Shown: positions 11,360 through 23,714 of the stretch, one piece after another | Layout of the letters: every line of letters starts with the position of its first letter | Numbering within the stretch: the first letter of the stretch is position 1 | NCBI GenBank assembly: GCA_009103225.1 | Contig: RHPI01003330.1 | Coordinates: 440,613-504,612 of the forward strand | Reading direction: 5' to 3' | Length of the DNA: 64,000 nt | Origin: Chlorokybus atmophyticus | Lineage: Eukaryota > Streptophyta > Chlorokybophyceae > Chlorokybales > Chlorokybaceae | Notes under the pieces: model-generated | What the model saw: the letters and a program-made list of their open reading frames with translations, nothing else | What the model was told of the DNA's origin: nothing | Database searches by the model: none | Made by a program: the position numbers and the translations under genes

Positions 11360-12506
11360 GTGCCAAGAGGGCTGAAGAGGGCTGCCTACACCTACTCGTT
11401 TGCCAACCGAGCCGCATGCAGCTGTCCAGAGGCAGCTGAGAAAGGGCTCTTGACTTGTTAGAGATACACCCACCCACATACCCACCCACATACCCCGTTG
11501 TGCTTGAGGTTATGCCGGGCACTGTGATACCTACGAGACAGCTGGCCTAGCTAATTGTTGTGATACTGTGTAGCTGTTACTGCTAGGCATTGGACCTTGG
11601 CTGCAACTATGCAGACTTAATGTGATATAGTCTGATTGTGTCCCACCCATCGTATTGCCTACATGTTCAAGGTGTCTGCCTTCTTTGCAAGCGATGATGC
11701 AGATCTGTGCATTGTGACTTAGCAAGATGTTGTGCAGGGAAGTTCTGGGGCAAACTGCTACGCCAGCTGCAGTTTGCCCCAGAGCACGCTATTGCAGGAC
11801 GTGCAACGTGCAATAGGCAAAGACCGTAACAAGACAACTGGTATGAACTAGGGTAGTGAGCAAGCAACAACGGCAATGTGCATGGCTTGAGGTGCTAGCA
11901 CAGCTACAAATTCATCATAAGGCATAGCAAACATGCACAGCTTCCTGAAATTGCCCATAGCTGTCTGTCAAGCAGACAATTGATGTAAATTGTTAGACAG
12001 ATATCCATCACAATCCGGCAAGTCACGCGTGCGTGTTGGCTGTTGAACTCGATGTGCGTCACCATGCAGAAAGTGATGTGCACCTGATTGGGAGAAAAAC
12101 GCAGCAGATACCATAACGATAAGCACATGCTGCACAAAACCACCACGCACAGCTGACAAGTCTATAAAGCAGGCAGTAACACTGCCACCATGGACAGTTC
12201 TCTGCTTGATTGATTTACCCAACCATAGCGTCCAAAGTGACCAGCATCTGAACATGCGATCTCAAGGACTCTGTCAGGAGATTCAATCAGGAGCTTGGCT
12301 GGGAGGCCATCGCCTCTACCAGAAGGAAATCCTGTCCACTAGATTTGATAAAGTGTACTCTCTACTATTTATCTTGTACTCAACTACTCTGGTTATGACT
12401 ATTGATGTTATTGATGTTATTATATATGTTATCCCCTCCTTTCTTGAAGTTAATTTCTTCCCCCTCCCCCTTGCCTTGCCTGAACCTGATGCGCGTTGCC
12501 CAAAGG
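11360..12506. other. rbcS 3' flank to CatSper3-like 3' end
   Basis: Convergent intergenic region between rbcS (+) and the channel gene (-). It holds 3' UTRs and a strong inverted repeat at 11744-11783. No coding exon recognised. Confidence 0.6.
11744..11783. repeat. Perfect 15-bp inverted repeat downstream of rbcS
   Basis: TCTGGGGCAAACTGC and its exact reverse complement separated by 10 nt, about 385 bp after the rbcS stop. A second, weaker 8-bp inverted repeat follows (about 11789-11817). It could be a hairpin in the rbcS 3' UTR or past the poly(A) site. Confidence 0.7.
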
Positions 12507-15500
12507 TTATCGCCTTCCTTCCATCTTGTCGTATGCAGCATGTGCCAGCACCTTGGCAATTTCAAAATGGAGCTGCTGACATCGATGCATGCGGTTCTCC
12601 TGTTCCAGGCATTACACACACACATTGATGTCACACACACACAAGCAAGCGCAGGGGGAGAGAACAATCGCAGGCCAAGGGAATGACGTGACAAACCTGA
12701 TAGAGAAGCACTGCGCAAAAGGTGCGAAGCCACAGCGGGTCCGTGCACACGCCACCTGCAGCTGGAGGCGCCACATCGTTGTGTCGGAGCTTTCCCGCGA
12801 CGCTCGCCATGACTTCATGTAGACTCATCCGCGTTCCTTTGCGCTTCTGCAAGGCACGTGCGTCAGTACGCTTGCCGGTACGTAGCATGCAATTGGCGTT
12901 ACCAACTACTTGTTGTTCGCACCTGCAGGCCAAGAAGCATCTGAATGTCCTTCTCTTGTCGTGCAAGCGCGGCCGCCTTCTTCTTGTTGAACAAAGCAAT
13001 GCGTCTGGCCTCTTGTAGGCGCTTCTCCTCCGCTTGTGCATCCTCCAGGTTCTGCACACAATCAGAGCACACGTTACAGCCCAGCCTCAAGGAGTTGACT
13101 GGTTTTCCTGCTCGAGTACAACGTGCGAGTGAGGCTAACATACCTGAATGATTACACCAATGAATAAGTTGGTGAAGATGAAGTGGCCAAAGAAGATGAA
13201 CAGGATGGGAAAAAGCTTGGCTCCAGCACCTGGAATGGCATATGATATCGCTTTACAAAACAGACACAACAATAATAACTTGAAGACCCTTTTTCCAAGG
13301 CAAGTCTTACCAGCGCCAAGAAAGAGAAGCTCGTTTACAAAGTCCGTCCAACCATCAACAGTGACAAAGCACATGAGCGACAGCAGCCCACTTGTGATGC
13401 TACCCCAATGTTCAGGAACCAACGTGCCATAGAAGCTGTAAAGCGAGACGGCAAACACAAACCTGCGCGAAATCATTCGCACACGGTCATGTCAAGCAGT
13501 TGAGGCTGTGCAGGAGCATGACTATCAAGCACGCAGACAGCTTTGGCTACGAACATGATGAGAAGCAGGAGGCCAACCAAGTGCATCACTTTGGTGACGG
13601 TGCGAGTGAAGGCCGTAACAATGACCTGCGAGTCACTGTAGCTTTAACGAGTGCGTCAAGAAAAAAGCATGCAGCCTTGAGAGTTGCAACCACTGAACAG
13701 CCTCCCACCTGTAATCCGCGCACCATCGACACGCTTCGCAATGCCCTCAATGCTCGCAACCCTGCAAGTGTGACAATCAGCACGATGAGCACTGCTGCAC
13801 ATGTCACTTGGTAAGTAGACAGGAGAGGCTCTTGCCTCGCAATACTCGCAGGAATGTGATCTGAGACTTCACTTGCAGCAGCTGCATAATTTGCTGTATG
13901 TACGTGAGAACCAGCAAGAAGAAATCGAACCGGTTGTAACTGGACGACAGCAACAGCACAGTCAGTGTGCCATAGATCAGTCTCTCACTCGTACATTCTT
14001 GAGCCTTGCATAGAGGTCAACTAGAGTCCAGATTTGAACACAAAGCCTGTACCTGCTTTTCCAGTAGATTCGCGGCTCCGCATACACCTTTAGCAAAAAC
14101 TCTATGGTGTACAGTGTGATAAACAGCTCGTCTGTGGCCTGTCGCACAAGGCAGACACATCAGCTTTCCTGAGGTTCAACACGTACAGGCAACAGGGCAT
14201 GGGTTGCGCCATCCTACCTGAAAGAGCTTCGTGTTGTGCCGTGCAAACTCGTCGTATGTCTCCATTGCCAAGATGATCAGGTTTAACAAGATAACCAGCA
14301 TGACCGCAGTTTGAAAGAAAGACGACTGCACACCACCACATAGTTGTTGTTAATAAGTATGGGCTGGGCTGAAACTTCACCTTGATTGTGGACAGAACCT
14401 TACCTTCACAACCAGGCTGATAAACTCATGGCGCCGAGATCGGTACCGCCTGAGCAATGTGCGCGTCACAGTAGCTGCAAGACTTTACTTTAGTTCATGA
14501 CTCATACGCAAACATTCATAACGCGCACGCAGCAGTCGAGTGTGTCAATTGTGGTCCGCCTACAAGATGCGAAATGGGATGAAGGCGCAGGTGCGGGCGG
14601 GGGTAACGGTTCCAAGGCAGGTTTGGGAGGAAGCTCCGGGGCTGCTTTGATTGAATGCTGGTCGTGATACCCAGCTTCACGCTTGGCGTACTTGTCGGTA
14701 GTGCCAACTGGGTGTACCTTGCTGTTGTTGTTGTCAACAGGGTGCACTTTTGCAAGATTGGGACCGAGCAGGGACCTCCGCACCGGCCTGTCATCGCTGC
14801 AGGTCGATAACGTGATGTTGTTAGCCCAAGCAGTACCATTGAAACTTGGACGATCGATTGTGCAACTCGAAGCGCGCTCACGTGCCACTTTCATCTATGC
14901 GGCCAAGGCGATGCGGTTGCGGTTGGGTCTGCTGCTGCTGCTGCTGCTGCTGTGTGGACGAAGATGAGGCCTCACTTGCAGACGCCTTTCGTGCTTGAAG
15001 CATCTCCCGGATGCGTCTGCGCAAGAGGAAGAAAGCCAAACTAATATGCATACTAGAGTATGATAGAGTATGACTCCAGTTGCTGCAACAACTGTCGCAT
15101 GATTAACAAGTAATGCACAGAGCACACAGAGCAGCAGGCTTGCGTTCAGTGAATGCGCCATCACATTCCGCGTATGCGTCCGGCTTCAACCTCATTTGTG
15201 CCAAACAGCAACAAGGCACACTCATCAACCTCTCCTGGCTTTGTCACTTACTTGAAGTCGTCACTCTGCTCCATGCGCTTTGTGCCATCCTCATCTTCAT
15301 GGTTGTGGCGAAAACTTCCCAGGTTGGCGCTGTCTTCCGACCAACGCTTGCTGCAACAGAACACTTAATGATTACCAAAGCGCATTGTTAACATAGCAAA
15401 GCCAACTGTCAAACTCGAGCGCTTGTGTAACGACCAAGTACGGTGGCAGCGTTTACTGAACAGCCGTTGAGGGTTTCAATTACGCCTGATGAAGAGTTAC

Positions 15501-15805
15501 CTCCAATATATTCAAGCAGCTCTGACGATTGTACATGTATACAGATCTAGTAAAATTATAGGTCTCTCCAAATGTACTCCCCTCAACCACACACAACGCA
15601 CGCAACGCTGAGGATAACAGCTGGAGGGGCTGTCTGTCTCACGGACAGCACAGATAATGGCTTACTCTCTGGCTCTAGCGACAACAGTGGGTGACAAGCT
15701 CCCCCTCCTGGCAGCGTCGCTGCCACTGGTGCTCGCACCGCCATCAGCCTCCTCTTGGCGCTGCTTTCTGAACAACGATGGCCTGGGAGGCCCCTCAAGC
15801 GGCAT
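12507..15805 (-). CDS. CATSPER3-like: CatSper3-like six-TM voltage-gated cation channel
   Basis: Fifteen exons (in gene order): 15666-15805, 15252-15350, 14882-15016, 14564-14796, 14404-14474, 14218-14325, 14053-14138, 13836-13939, 13709-13761, 13555-13625, 13311-13462, 13144-13229, 12923-13051, 12697-12846, 12507-12599; 569 residues, all phases consistent. Long polar N-terminus with a poly-Gln run; S1 (QTAVMLVILLNLIILAME); S2 (TDELFITLYTIEFLLKVY) then YWKSSYN; S3; S4 with Arg at every third position (FLRVLRGLRALRALRSVS); S5; pore FVTVDGWTDF with the CatSper T-x-D-x-W filter; S6. The VDGWTD pore, the coiled-coil tail, the SLHEVMASVAGKL block and the YQ...LHFEIAKVL C-terminus all align with animal CatSper3. 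One intron (donor side 13835) is GC-AG. Likely a flagellar or plasma-membrane Ca2+ channel subunit. Start chosen as the first ATG of exon 1; an upstream exon cannot be excluded. Confidence 0.85.
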
Positions 15806-16632
15806 CTCAAATAGCACAAGGACAATTTACCCCGGCACGCCCACCAGCCCAGCCATGCCGCCGCCCGCCCCACTGACTAGCATACGCCCAATGATGGTGA
15901 ACATGCCTGTGAACTTGCTTGTGACTTGCCTTTTGTCTCACCAAACTGCTGTCTGAGCTATAAACGCCCGGCGAGCGCATTGCATTGCATAGCATTAGTG
16001 CGCGCGCGCCTACGTGCGGCACGTAACGTGCCCCCTCGCAGCTCAAATCACATAAAGGGCATTGACAATCACACTCATGATTGAGCTGGGTTTGCACCCC
16101 AGAAGAACTGGTTGAACTTGACAATGTCGTCGCACACCCCGTCATGACTCAGCAAGCACAGCCGTATGCTTGTAGTCGGGCCTTGTAGCTCGCTTTACGA
16201 CGCCCGGCTATAAGCATACGGCTTACAGCGAGCCAAGGGTAAAGCCGTATGGTGGTATGCTTGTACGCATGTTGCACGGCGGATACTTTGGTGCCAAGAA
16301 CCGTGGCACAGCATGTCACGGAGTGTACCATACCTGTCGAGCCATAACATGATAAACTTGGGGCCTAAAACCTTACCCTTAATTTTCCGCTGCGGACGTT
16401 TCGCGAGTGTGTGACGCACACGCCTCAGCTGGTAGGGTCAGCCCATTCACCGGTCATGTCTGGTGGCCTCAGCTCAGATGTCCGGCTTCCGCGCGACAGG
16501 TTGTCCGAGATTCTTCCAACTCTGTCCGGAATCTCATGCCGCTATTTAACAGCCTTAAGACCAAGCTGCTGGCAGCGGCGGCGGCGGCAGTGACGACGTA
16601 AGGTTTAGGGATTGCTGTAGGTGCTGGCGGCG
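15806..16632. promoter_or_regulatory. Divergent promoter region, CatSper3-like / APR
   Basis: 827 bp between two start codons facing away from each other. It contains a long imperfect inverted repeat at 16160-16223. Individual promoter elements were not resolved. Confidence 0.5.
16160..16223. repeat. Long imperfect inverted repeat (hairpin)
   Basis: AGCCGTATGCTT...TCGGGC pairs with GCCCGG...AAGCATACGGCT, giving two paired arms of about 12 and 6 bp around a small bulge, with a loop of about 20 nt. A third partial copy of the gccgtatg motif lies at about 16244. It could be a MITE remnant or a regulatory hairpin in the divergent promoter. Confidence 0.6.
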
Positions 16633-19072
16633 ATGGCGTCGGCGTCGGCGGTGTCGGCTCAGTCCGCATACGGTGTGTCGATTGCCGCACCTGCTGCAGC
16701 ATGCGCTACCACGGCCCGCACTGCAAGCCGCTCTGTGAAGCAAGCACCTTTTGCTGCTGGTCAGGGTAAGCAAGCAAGCAGTCAGGAAGGCTCGCCCTGT
16801 GATGGTTTTGGAGCTGTTTTTCACACTGAGACACCGCTTTGCACGGCAGTACTGGTCAGTTCAGCTGTTAAATGCTGTGTTTCTATGCAGCTTGCGTGCC
16901 GCGAAGCTCGTTTGCGGGTGCCTCGCTCTCAGCTAGCACCTGCAGAAATGCTGGCAGCCGCGCTGTTCAACCCCTGGTCGTCACCGCCGTAGCCACTCCA
17001 TCAAGTATGTGACAGAACTTGGCTGGCATTGCACGGAAGCTCTATTAGTGCACCGATTTTGCAAGTTGCTTCGTGTTACAGCTCGGATGGCTTGCAGAAC
17101 CACGCTAACAGTTCTCACCAATTCGCAGCCCAGGTGGATTACGAGCAGATGGCGGCTGAACTTGAGAATGCTTCCCCCCTTCAGATTATGGACCGTGCGC
17201 TCAGCATGTTTGGCGATGACATCGCCATCGCCTTCAGGCAAGTGCAATGCTTGACACTGTCCTTCCACATGCAGCTTGCTAGCTATGTCCGGACCAACAG
17301 CGTGTTATCAGCCGCATGTCAGGAGTTAGTACTACCACTCTTGATGCCACAGTGTTGTCAACGCCATCTTTGTTTGCAGTGGAGCAGAGGATGTGGTGCT
17401 CATCGAGTATGCTCGCATGACTCGGAAACCGTTCCGTGTTTTTAGCCTGGACACTGGCCGCCTCAACCCTGAGACCTACAGGCTGTTTGATGAGGTGTGT
17501 TTTCTGCTCTGTGACCCACTTGAACCCCTGTACGTGAGATGCATGATGCGGACTTGTTTTGCAAATTGGAACAGGTGGAAAAGAAGTACAACATTCACAT
17601 TGAGTACTGCTTCCCTGATGCTGCCGAGACGGAGGCTATGGTTCGTGCGAAGGGTATGTTCTCGTTCTATGAAGATGGCCATCAGGAGTGCTGCGGCATC
17701 CGCAAAGTCCGCCCGCTGAGGAAACAGCTTCGGACGCTGAAGGCTTGGATTACTGGTCAGAGGAAAGATCAAAGCCCTGGCACCAGGGCTGCTGTCCCAG
17801 TGGTTCAGGTATGCGCCATGCTGCATAGTTGCTGTTAAATTACACAGAGTCGGGCTTTGGTTTCCGTGGAAGTGGGCATGTAGGCTGGATGATGTGCCCT
17901 AGATGATGACTGGAGGTTGGATGCAGGTCGATCCAGCATTTGAGGGTGTTGATGGTGGCAAGGGTAGCCTTATCAAGTTCAACCCGTTGGCCAACGTTTC
18001 AAGCATGGACGTGTGGAATTTCATCAGGATCATGGAAGTTCCATACAACAAGCTTCATGAACAGGGTTATGTATCTATTGGTTGTGAGCCTTGCACAAAG
18101 GCCGTGCTGCCCGGCCAACACGAGCGGGAAGGCCGCTGGTGGTGGGAGGAAGCCACTCAGAAGGAGTGTGGACTCCACAAGGTGTGGCTGCATTTGCACA
18201 TGGATGAATTGCATAGCCATGAACAACAGCAGTTGCGCTTGAACACCCGCCGTTTGCCATTTGCCCTGTTTGAGTACGTGGCTTCTATTCCTACAATGGC
18301 ATGTCGTTTGCAAAACACAATGACAATGTGGTGCAGGGCAACATTGACAAACCTGATGGCGCAAGCGCAACGGCTAGTGCCGCGTCCTCAGAGGCAGACC
18401 TATGGACTGATGGTGCAGTCAAGGAGATGTCTTACGAGGACGTATCTCAGCTAGTCAATGGAGGAGACAGGAAAGAGAACACAATGGTTGTGTTGTACGC
18501 GCCGTGGTGCCAGTTTTGCCAGGTAGCATCGGCAAATCGGGTTGTTGTAGTTTGTAAAGGTGCACTGCGCGCTTGGCTCCAACCGGCTCGCACTGTTTAC
18601 AGGCAATGGAGTCAGCGTATGCTACAGTAGCCAAGACACTCAGCAAGACTGGCCAGGTGGTGCTGTATGTGTTCCAAGGCCTGGCCGTACATTTGTGGTT
18701 GGATCTCTCATTTGTGGCATGATGCTGGTTGACGGTGTATGTGTTAGTCTTGCTCGCTGACAATTTGCATTTCGTCAGGCAGTTGGCAAGTTTCGGGCAG
18801 ATGGCGAGGTCAAGGAATGGGCAATCAAGAACCTTGGTCTAACGACTTTCCCCACGATTGTTATGTTCCCTAAGTCAAGGTAACCAAGCATTCAAGTTTT
18901 CTTGCAGTTGAGTGGCTGCGACCCTGTGACTGTAGAGCTGACATTCGTGTGCAAGGTTGGGCTGATGATGGTGTTGGGCTCTGCGCGCAGTTCGTCTTAT
19001 GTTACATACGCAACTGATAGGCGAGACGAGCAGTCACTGGTAGCGTTTGTCAACGCAGTTGAGAGCCGATGA
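16633..19072 (+). CDS. APR: Adenylyl-sulfate (APS) reductase, plastid, with thioredoxin domain
   Basis: Ten exons: 16633-16765, 16891-17004, 17129-17237, 17380-17494, 17575-17808, 17927-18181, 18337-18522, 18603-18656, 18779-18879, 18991-19072; 460 residues. It reduces APS to sulfite in plastid sulfate assimilation, with electrons from glutathione. An Ala/Ser-rich transit peptide (about 80 residues) precedes the reductase domain: [12 protein letters not shown] (substrate loop), [19 protein letters not shown] and GCEPCTKAV (4Fe-4S cysteines), GRWWWEE and KECGLHK (catalytic Cys). A C-terminal glutaredoxin-like thioredoxin domain carries YAPWCQFCQ (plants usually CPFC) and the cis-Pro loop [10 protein letters not shown]. 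The intron after 17237 uses a GC donor. Confidence 0.96.
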
Positions 19073-20476
19073 CAGCATGTCATGGCGATGAGTGTGTTGC
19101 ATTGTGAAGAGTGGTCGCTTGATAGCTTGCATCGCTTCATCGTCTCACCTGAGTGACTAGCATGGTCGTAGTAATTTTTGTCTTGGCAGCTTCCTGGGAG
19201 TTATCAATTAAATTACAGTTGCTGTGCATGCACTTGTACAAACCTTGGGGGTTAACTTGGTGTGGGTATTCATGTAAATCTGGACGGTAATAACTCAGTT
19301 GTGCAAGCATCGCCACAATGATGACATTGGGAAAGGGCAAACATGCTCAGAACATCTTGGAAGAGCAATATGTACTTGAATGTTTTGATACACTGACCAA
19401 TCAGAATATTGCACTGATAACATAGTCAACTCATGGACCATAATCGCCTATATTACGAACTATAATCTGCATGCAATACTAGTGCACTAAGCAGTGCGCT
19501 GATTTAGTAGTGCATTGTGGCTCATCACATATGCGCTACAAATCACTACGACAGGCTGTGTTCGGTGCCATGACGTCACGAGTTGGAGGTAGATGGTATC
19601 GTGCAAACCAATTGTGCCTTGTATTAGATTATACACGTGAGTAAACCCCATCCACGACCACGACATGCCAACTGCTTCGCGCCGGACTACACAGGATCCA
19701 TCATCATGTTAGAACATGTATGAGCATATGCCACGCACGCACATGGTATGTACAATACGCATGTATGAAGCTACAAAAGCAATGTGCAATGTTGTGCGAC
19801 ACACGCCAAGTAACAACACAAGCACGCAAACAATGATGAGGGGCCCAGAGCAGCTCTACACCAAAACAACACTAGGTTGAACAGTAGAGCGTAGGGCAGG
19901 GCAGAGCAGGGCAAAGGGTAGGGAGCACCATGTATGCATACCTAACGGGGAGATCTAGAGTAGTGTAGTGTAGTAGGTGAACAAGCAGGAATTGTAGCCC
20001 GGTGGTGTATGTGAGCGTGTTTGCATGTTGCATGGTATGCTACTGTTTGGCGTCATGTATGTCTCCAACCATCTCGCGCATATCCTGCACATAGCATGCA
20101 AGCGCATGTCTAACCCGGTGGCCAAGTTGGTGAGTGTTTGTTGTAGTAGTGCAATTACATGTGCACGTAAAATTGCACGTATGTAATGCCCTGGTAACTT
20201 CAGTACATCATACTCGCACAATTGTTACCGCATATTGTCCAGGCCATGAACAGATCATCTAGTCCACTAGCGAGCCTAGTGCGGATGCAGACAGTACCAG
20301 CTTAGCCTCAGGAGAAGGCGATTATGCTACCAGCTTTTACCAGGTTATGATACATATATACACCACAGCCGCCTGCTTGACTGCAGAGCAACCTTCCAGC
20401 ATCACAAGATTTCCTGACCTAGACATATTAAAGGATTATGCAGAAGAACGCGCAGCAACCAATGACTGGAGAGACT
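19073..20476. other. Convergent intergenic region, APR / P450
   Basis: 1.4 kb between two 3' ends. AT-richer than the genes, with short repeats (tagtg units near 19965). No exon or RNA gene recognised. Confidence 0.6.
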
Positions 20477-23110
20477 TCATGCACTGCTGGCTGGAGGTTC
20501 TGCAGCAGGTCCAACTCGTTGTTCACGCGGGTGCACATTGACGTAGAGCGGGTGCTTGGGTCTCATGACTATACCCGCAGAGTACTCCATCGGCCCATCC
20601 GAGACACCCTTTGCTAGCTCAAAGGTGTACTTCTGGTACAACCGCACCAAAGCAAGCTTGGCCTCCTGCATTGCAAACTTCCACCTGCGGAAACAATTAG
20701 CGAGGTTGGCAGGCACAAGGGCAGGACCTGCAGTGAATCTGCATGCGAGAATACCCAATGATGCTTACCCGATGCACATCCTGGGCCCTGCTCCAAATGG
20801 CAGATACGTGTAGGCGGGACGGTCCTTATCCTCATCAGAACCAGGCCAGAAACGCTCCGGGCGGAAGGCTTCTGGCTCTGGAAAATACTGCTCAAGATGG
20901 TGCATCGCATATATTGCTATCACCACGACACTGCCAGCAGGGACGGCATAACCACCCAGCTGCGTTGCCTCTATTGCCTGCAAAGACAAACGTTTTGTAA
21001 ACATGAAAATAGCGCAACCAAGTGGCAATTCTCAATGCGCGTAAAGATAACTTCAGGGTGTGCCTTCACGCACCTTGCGGATGGCAATAGCGCCTGTTGG
21101 GTATAAGCGGAGGGTTTCCTTAACAATACACTCAACATAGGGGAACTTGTCCAGGTCATCACAGGAAGGGACAGTATCACGCCCAACCTGGTCGATCTCC
21201 TCCAGCATCCTGCAGCAGCTCATGTATAAGGTTGACTGTGCTTGTGTTCAGGCATGCTGAACATCTGCCATGAGTGGGAAGGCTCACCGTTTCTCAACAG
21301 CAGGATTCTTGCTTATCAGGTACAGTGCAAAAGAAAGTGTGTTGGAGGTCGTCTCAAAGCCCGCTTGAATGAACTCAAAAGCCTGTTGCAAGCTGTAAGT
21401 CAACAACTGCTCACAAGACTCTATATTGACACATATTCTATGTATACCAGCAGTGCCCTACTTGGGACTGCAGCTCAAGTGTGGAGAATGGTCGGCCCGC
21501 ATGCTTGTTGGTAGACCGCATCAACATGGTAAGAAAGTCATTCATGTTCTCTGCATTAGGATCACCACGACGAGCTTCAACAATGCGGCGCGCGACCTCG
21601 GCTAGGGTATTTTGCGCACGCAGCACACAGCTCTCTTGCGACCCTTTGAAGCACCGCATCAAATAGAGCACAGGCCTGGCAGCAGAACAAACCGTTGAGA
21701 GACAAAGTGACGCAGCAACTATGTTTCTGCACCCGTTGATGGACTAGATGCTTACTTGTACAGGCTTGGTGCAAGAATGCCCACCATCGAGGACAGCGGC
21801 GGGTTGCTGTTCAGTGATGCGGAACCCATTATCTGTGTTGTGGCATCTGCGAGTTCCATTGCTGCGCCATCCTGAACCGGACAGTGCTTTAAAGCTCCTT
21901 GCTTTGTGCCCATGCATCATGAAGTACTAAGCTGGTTGCATAATTCACTCACCTGTGCGAAGTCAATACCGAAAGCGCATTCCCCTATGACATGCAGCGT
22001 CATTTCTTTGAACCACTCTGAGATTGGAACCTGCACTGCATACAGTGAGCGAGACAACCAGCACAAGTCCAGCACCCGCAAACGCAACGACATACCGGTT
22101 TTCTGTCCTCGTCTGCTACCGCAAGCTTCTTTACCAACTGGTCAGCTTTGCGATTCATCACTGGCCCATAGTTCGCAAGCTTCTCTGTATGGAACAATGG
22201 TAGAACCGCACTCCTCGCACTCTCCCAATACTTGCCACTGCAACCGTGTGCATGCATTGAGCAAACAACATGCTGTGTCAGCGTGATAGTCATAGTCGTG
22301 CTGCTCTAAACATCCACTTGACATACGTGGAGAGGACAAGACCGAGGAAGGCCATCGGGTTGGCAAGGATAGGCGGGGGCGCGCGATCATGGAAGTTCTT
22401 GAAGTTCCGTACGCACACCGTCTTCACCAGCTCTGGATCTGTTATGCACACCGCGGCGCCTGCGCCTGGACAGTACCGAAACACTGGCCCATACTTCTGT
22501 GCCCATTCTCTGCGTAAACGCCTTTCAGTGAGCATGCGTTGAAACCAACGTTGGAAAACCGCTGCAGATGCCCGCTGCTGTTAGTACTGATGGCAGCTTG
22601 CTAAGGCCGCTACCAATGTGCACCTGTCGCACCAAGGCATGCGCCAACGCTAACTCACAAACAAGTCACCTCCGGCAAGAGTTCTTTGCGTGCTTCCCCT
22701 ATCTAATAGCGGCGCAACTGCCCACATGCACGCATGCATGCATGCGTGCACACATGTGGGCTGCAATTTATATGTTTTTCAACACCTTGCATGTCATATC
22801 TACAAATTCAGCACCACATGATGATCTCAGTACTGGCAACATTGTTGGTGAACTGAAACTGGGGTACTCACAGATGGCATTCGGGGTATTGCCGTTTGCG
22901 CAGCTCGTTCAGGTTCCCAAGTAGCCACTGTACAGGAGGGCCGGGCAGGTGTCGGAGCCTCCAGGCGCCTCGCCAGCCGTACGCCCACACCAGCGCCGCC
23001 ACCACCCCGAGGGCGACTGCCGCCAGCGGCAGCACCGTGCACATCGCAAAAGACACCGGCAGTAGCACCGTCGCCGCAGCAACCGACCCCGCCGCCGCCA
23101 CCTCCGCCAT
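20477..23110 (-). CDS. Cytochrome P450, membrane-anchored (CYP711/CYP3-like clan)
   Basis: Ten exons (gene order): 22872-23110, 22327-22509, 22096-22237, 21953-22030, 21756-21871, 21462-21675, 21288-21382, 21074-21209, 20769-20977, 20477-20684; 539 residues. Haem-thiolate mono-oxygenase, usually on the ER. N-terminal hydrophobic anchor, then the proline hinge LPGPP; KYGPVFRY; I-helix oxygen-binding motif AGFETTSN; K-helix ExxR in VKETLRLYP; haem loop PFGAGPRMCIG with the axial Cys. The I-helix region (FETTSNTLSFALYLISKNP) and the YGPVFR.../FKNFHDRAPPPI segments look like the thromboxane synthase/CYP3/CYP711 (MAX1) clan, but family assignment needs a tree and the substrate is unknown. An upstream TTG in frame (23140) is not used; ATG at 23110 is the first proper start. 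Confidence 0.93.
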
Positions 23111-23714
23111 CCCTGCCGACAACAAGCACGACAATGCCAATGCCGACGTGGCAATTCACTACGTACTATGCGCAGCACTATTGTCCACGTAAAGCCCTAA
23201 ATCGGATGGTTGAGAACAACCCTTTCGGAAGGTGGCCCAATGACCGTTGACGCCATAAAGTGCTGCTTGCCCGGTGTTGTCGCCACTGCTTAGCTTACAC
23301 GTGGCGCAAGGCCTCTGGCGATTGGCTAGACCAGCATGTGCTGACGTAAAGGTCCTGAGTGAAACTCTGGTTCAAACTACGAGGTGTCGTGTAACCAGCT
23401 TAGTTTGACATCTGCTACGTTTGGCGGGGGGACGAAGTAGGAAAACTGGCGATATCAGGCAGACGTGCTGGTTAAAGAGGGACGGCGTGCGGTTAGGCTT
23501 AACCGAGAAGCCTGGTCAGGTGTAGTGCAGCGTGCTTGGCCTGGCGTCATCGTCGTCGTCATCGCAGCGTGCTTGGCCTGGCGGCGTCGTCGTCGTCGTC
23601 ATCGTCGGCGGCGGTGGTGGTCTGGTGGATATTGTGGCTAGCCGAGCTGAAGCGTTATTGCCGTGGCTAGAGCGAACCGTTTACTCGTTGGTGGCTTCAT
23701 AGGACGGGTGGGAT
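23111..23714. promoter_or_regulatory. Divergent promoter region, P450 / ER J-protein
   Basis: 604 bp between start codons on opposite strands. It contains a tandem duplication of about 37 bp near 23525-23605 (cgtgcttggcctggcg followed by tcg/tca triplets, twice). Confidence 0.5.
23525..23610 (+). repeat. Tandem duplication with (CGT/CAT)n triplets
   Basis: The block cagcgtgcttggcctggcg followed by a TCG/TCA triplet run occurs twice in succession, upstream of the J-protein start. Confidence 0.7.

Noticed and set aside
15806-15905. Upstream extension of the CatSper3-like protein (MFTIIGRMLVSG...)
   Set aside because: Joining it would need an intron of only about 25 nt; an ATG at 15805 begins a clean exon.
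20477-23140. P450 start at 23140
   Set aside because: The first codon there is TTG; the first ATG in frame is at 23110, directly before the membrane anchor.
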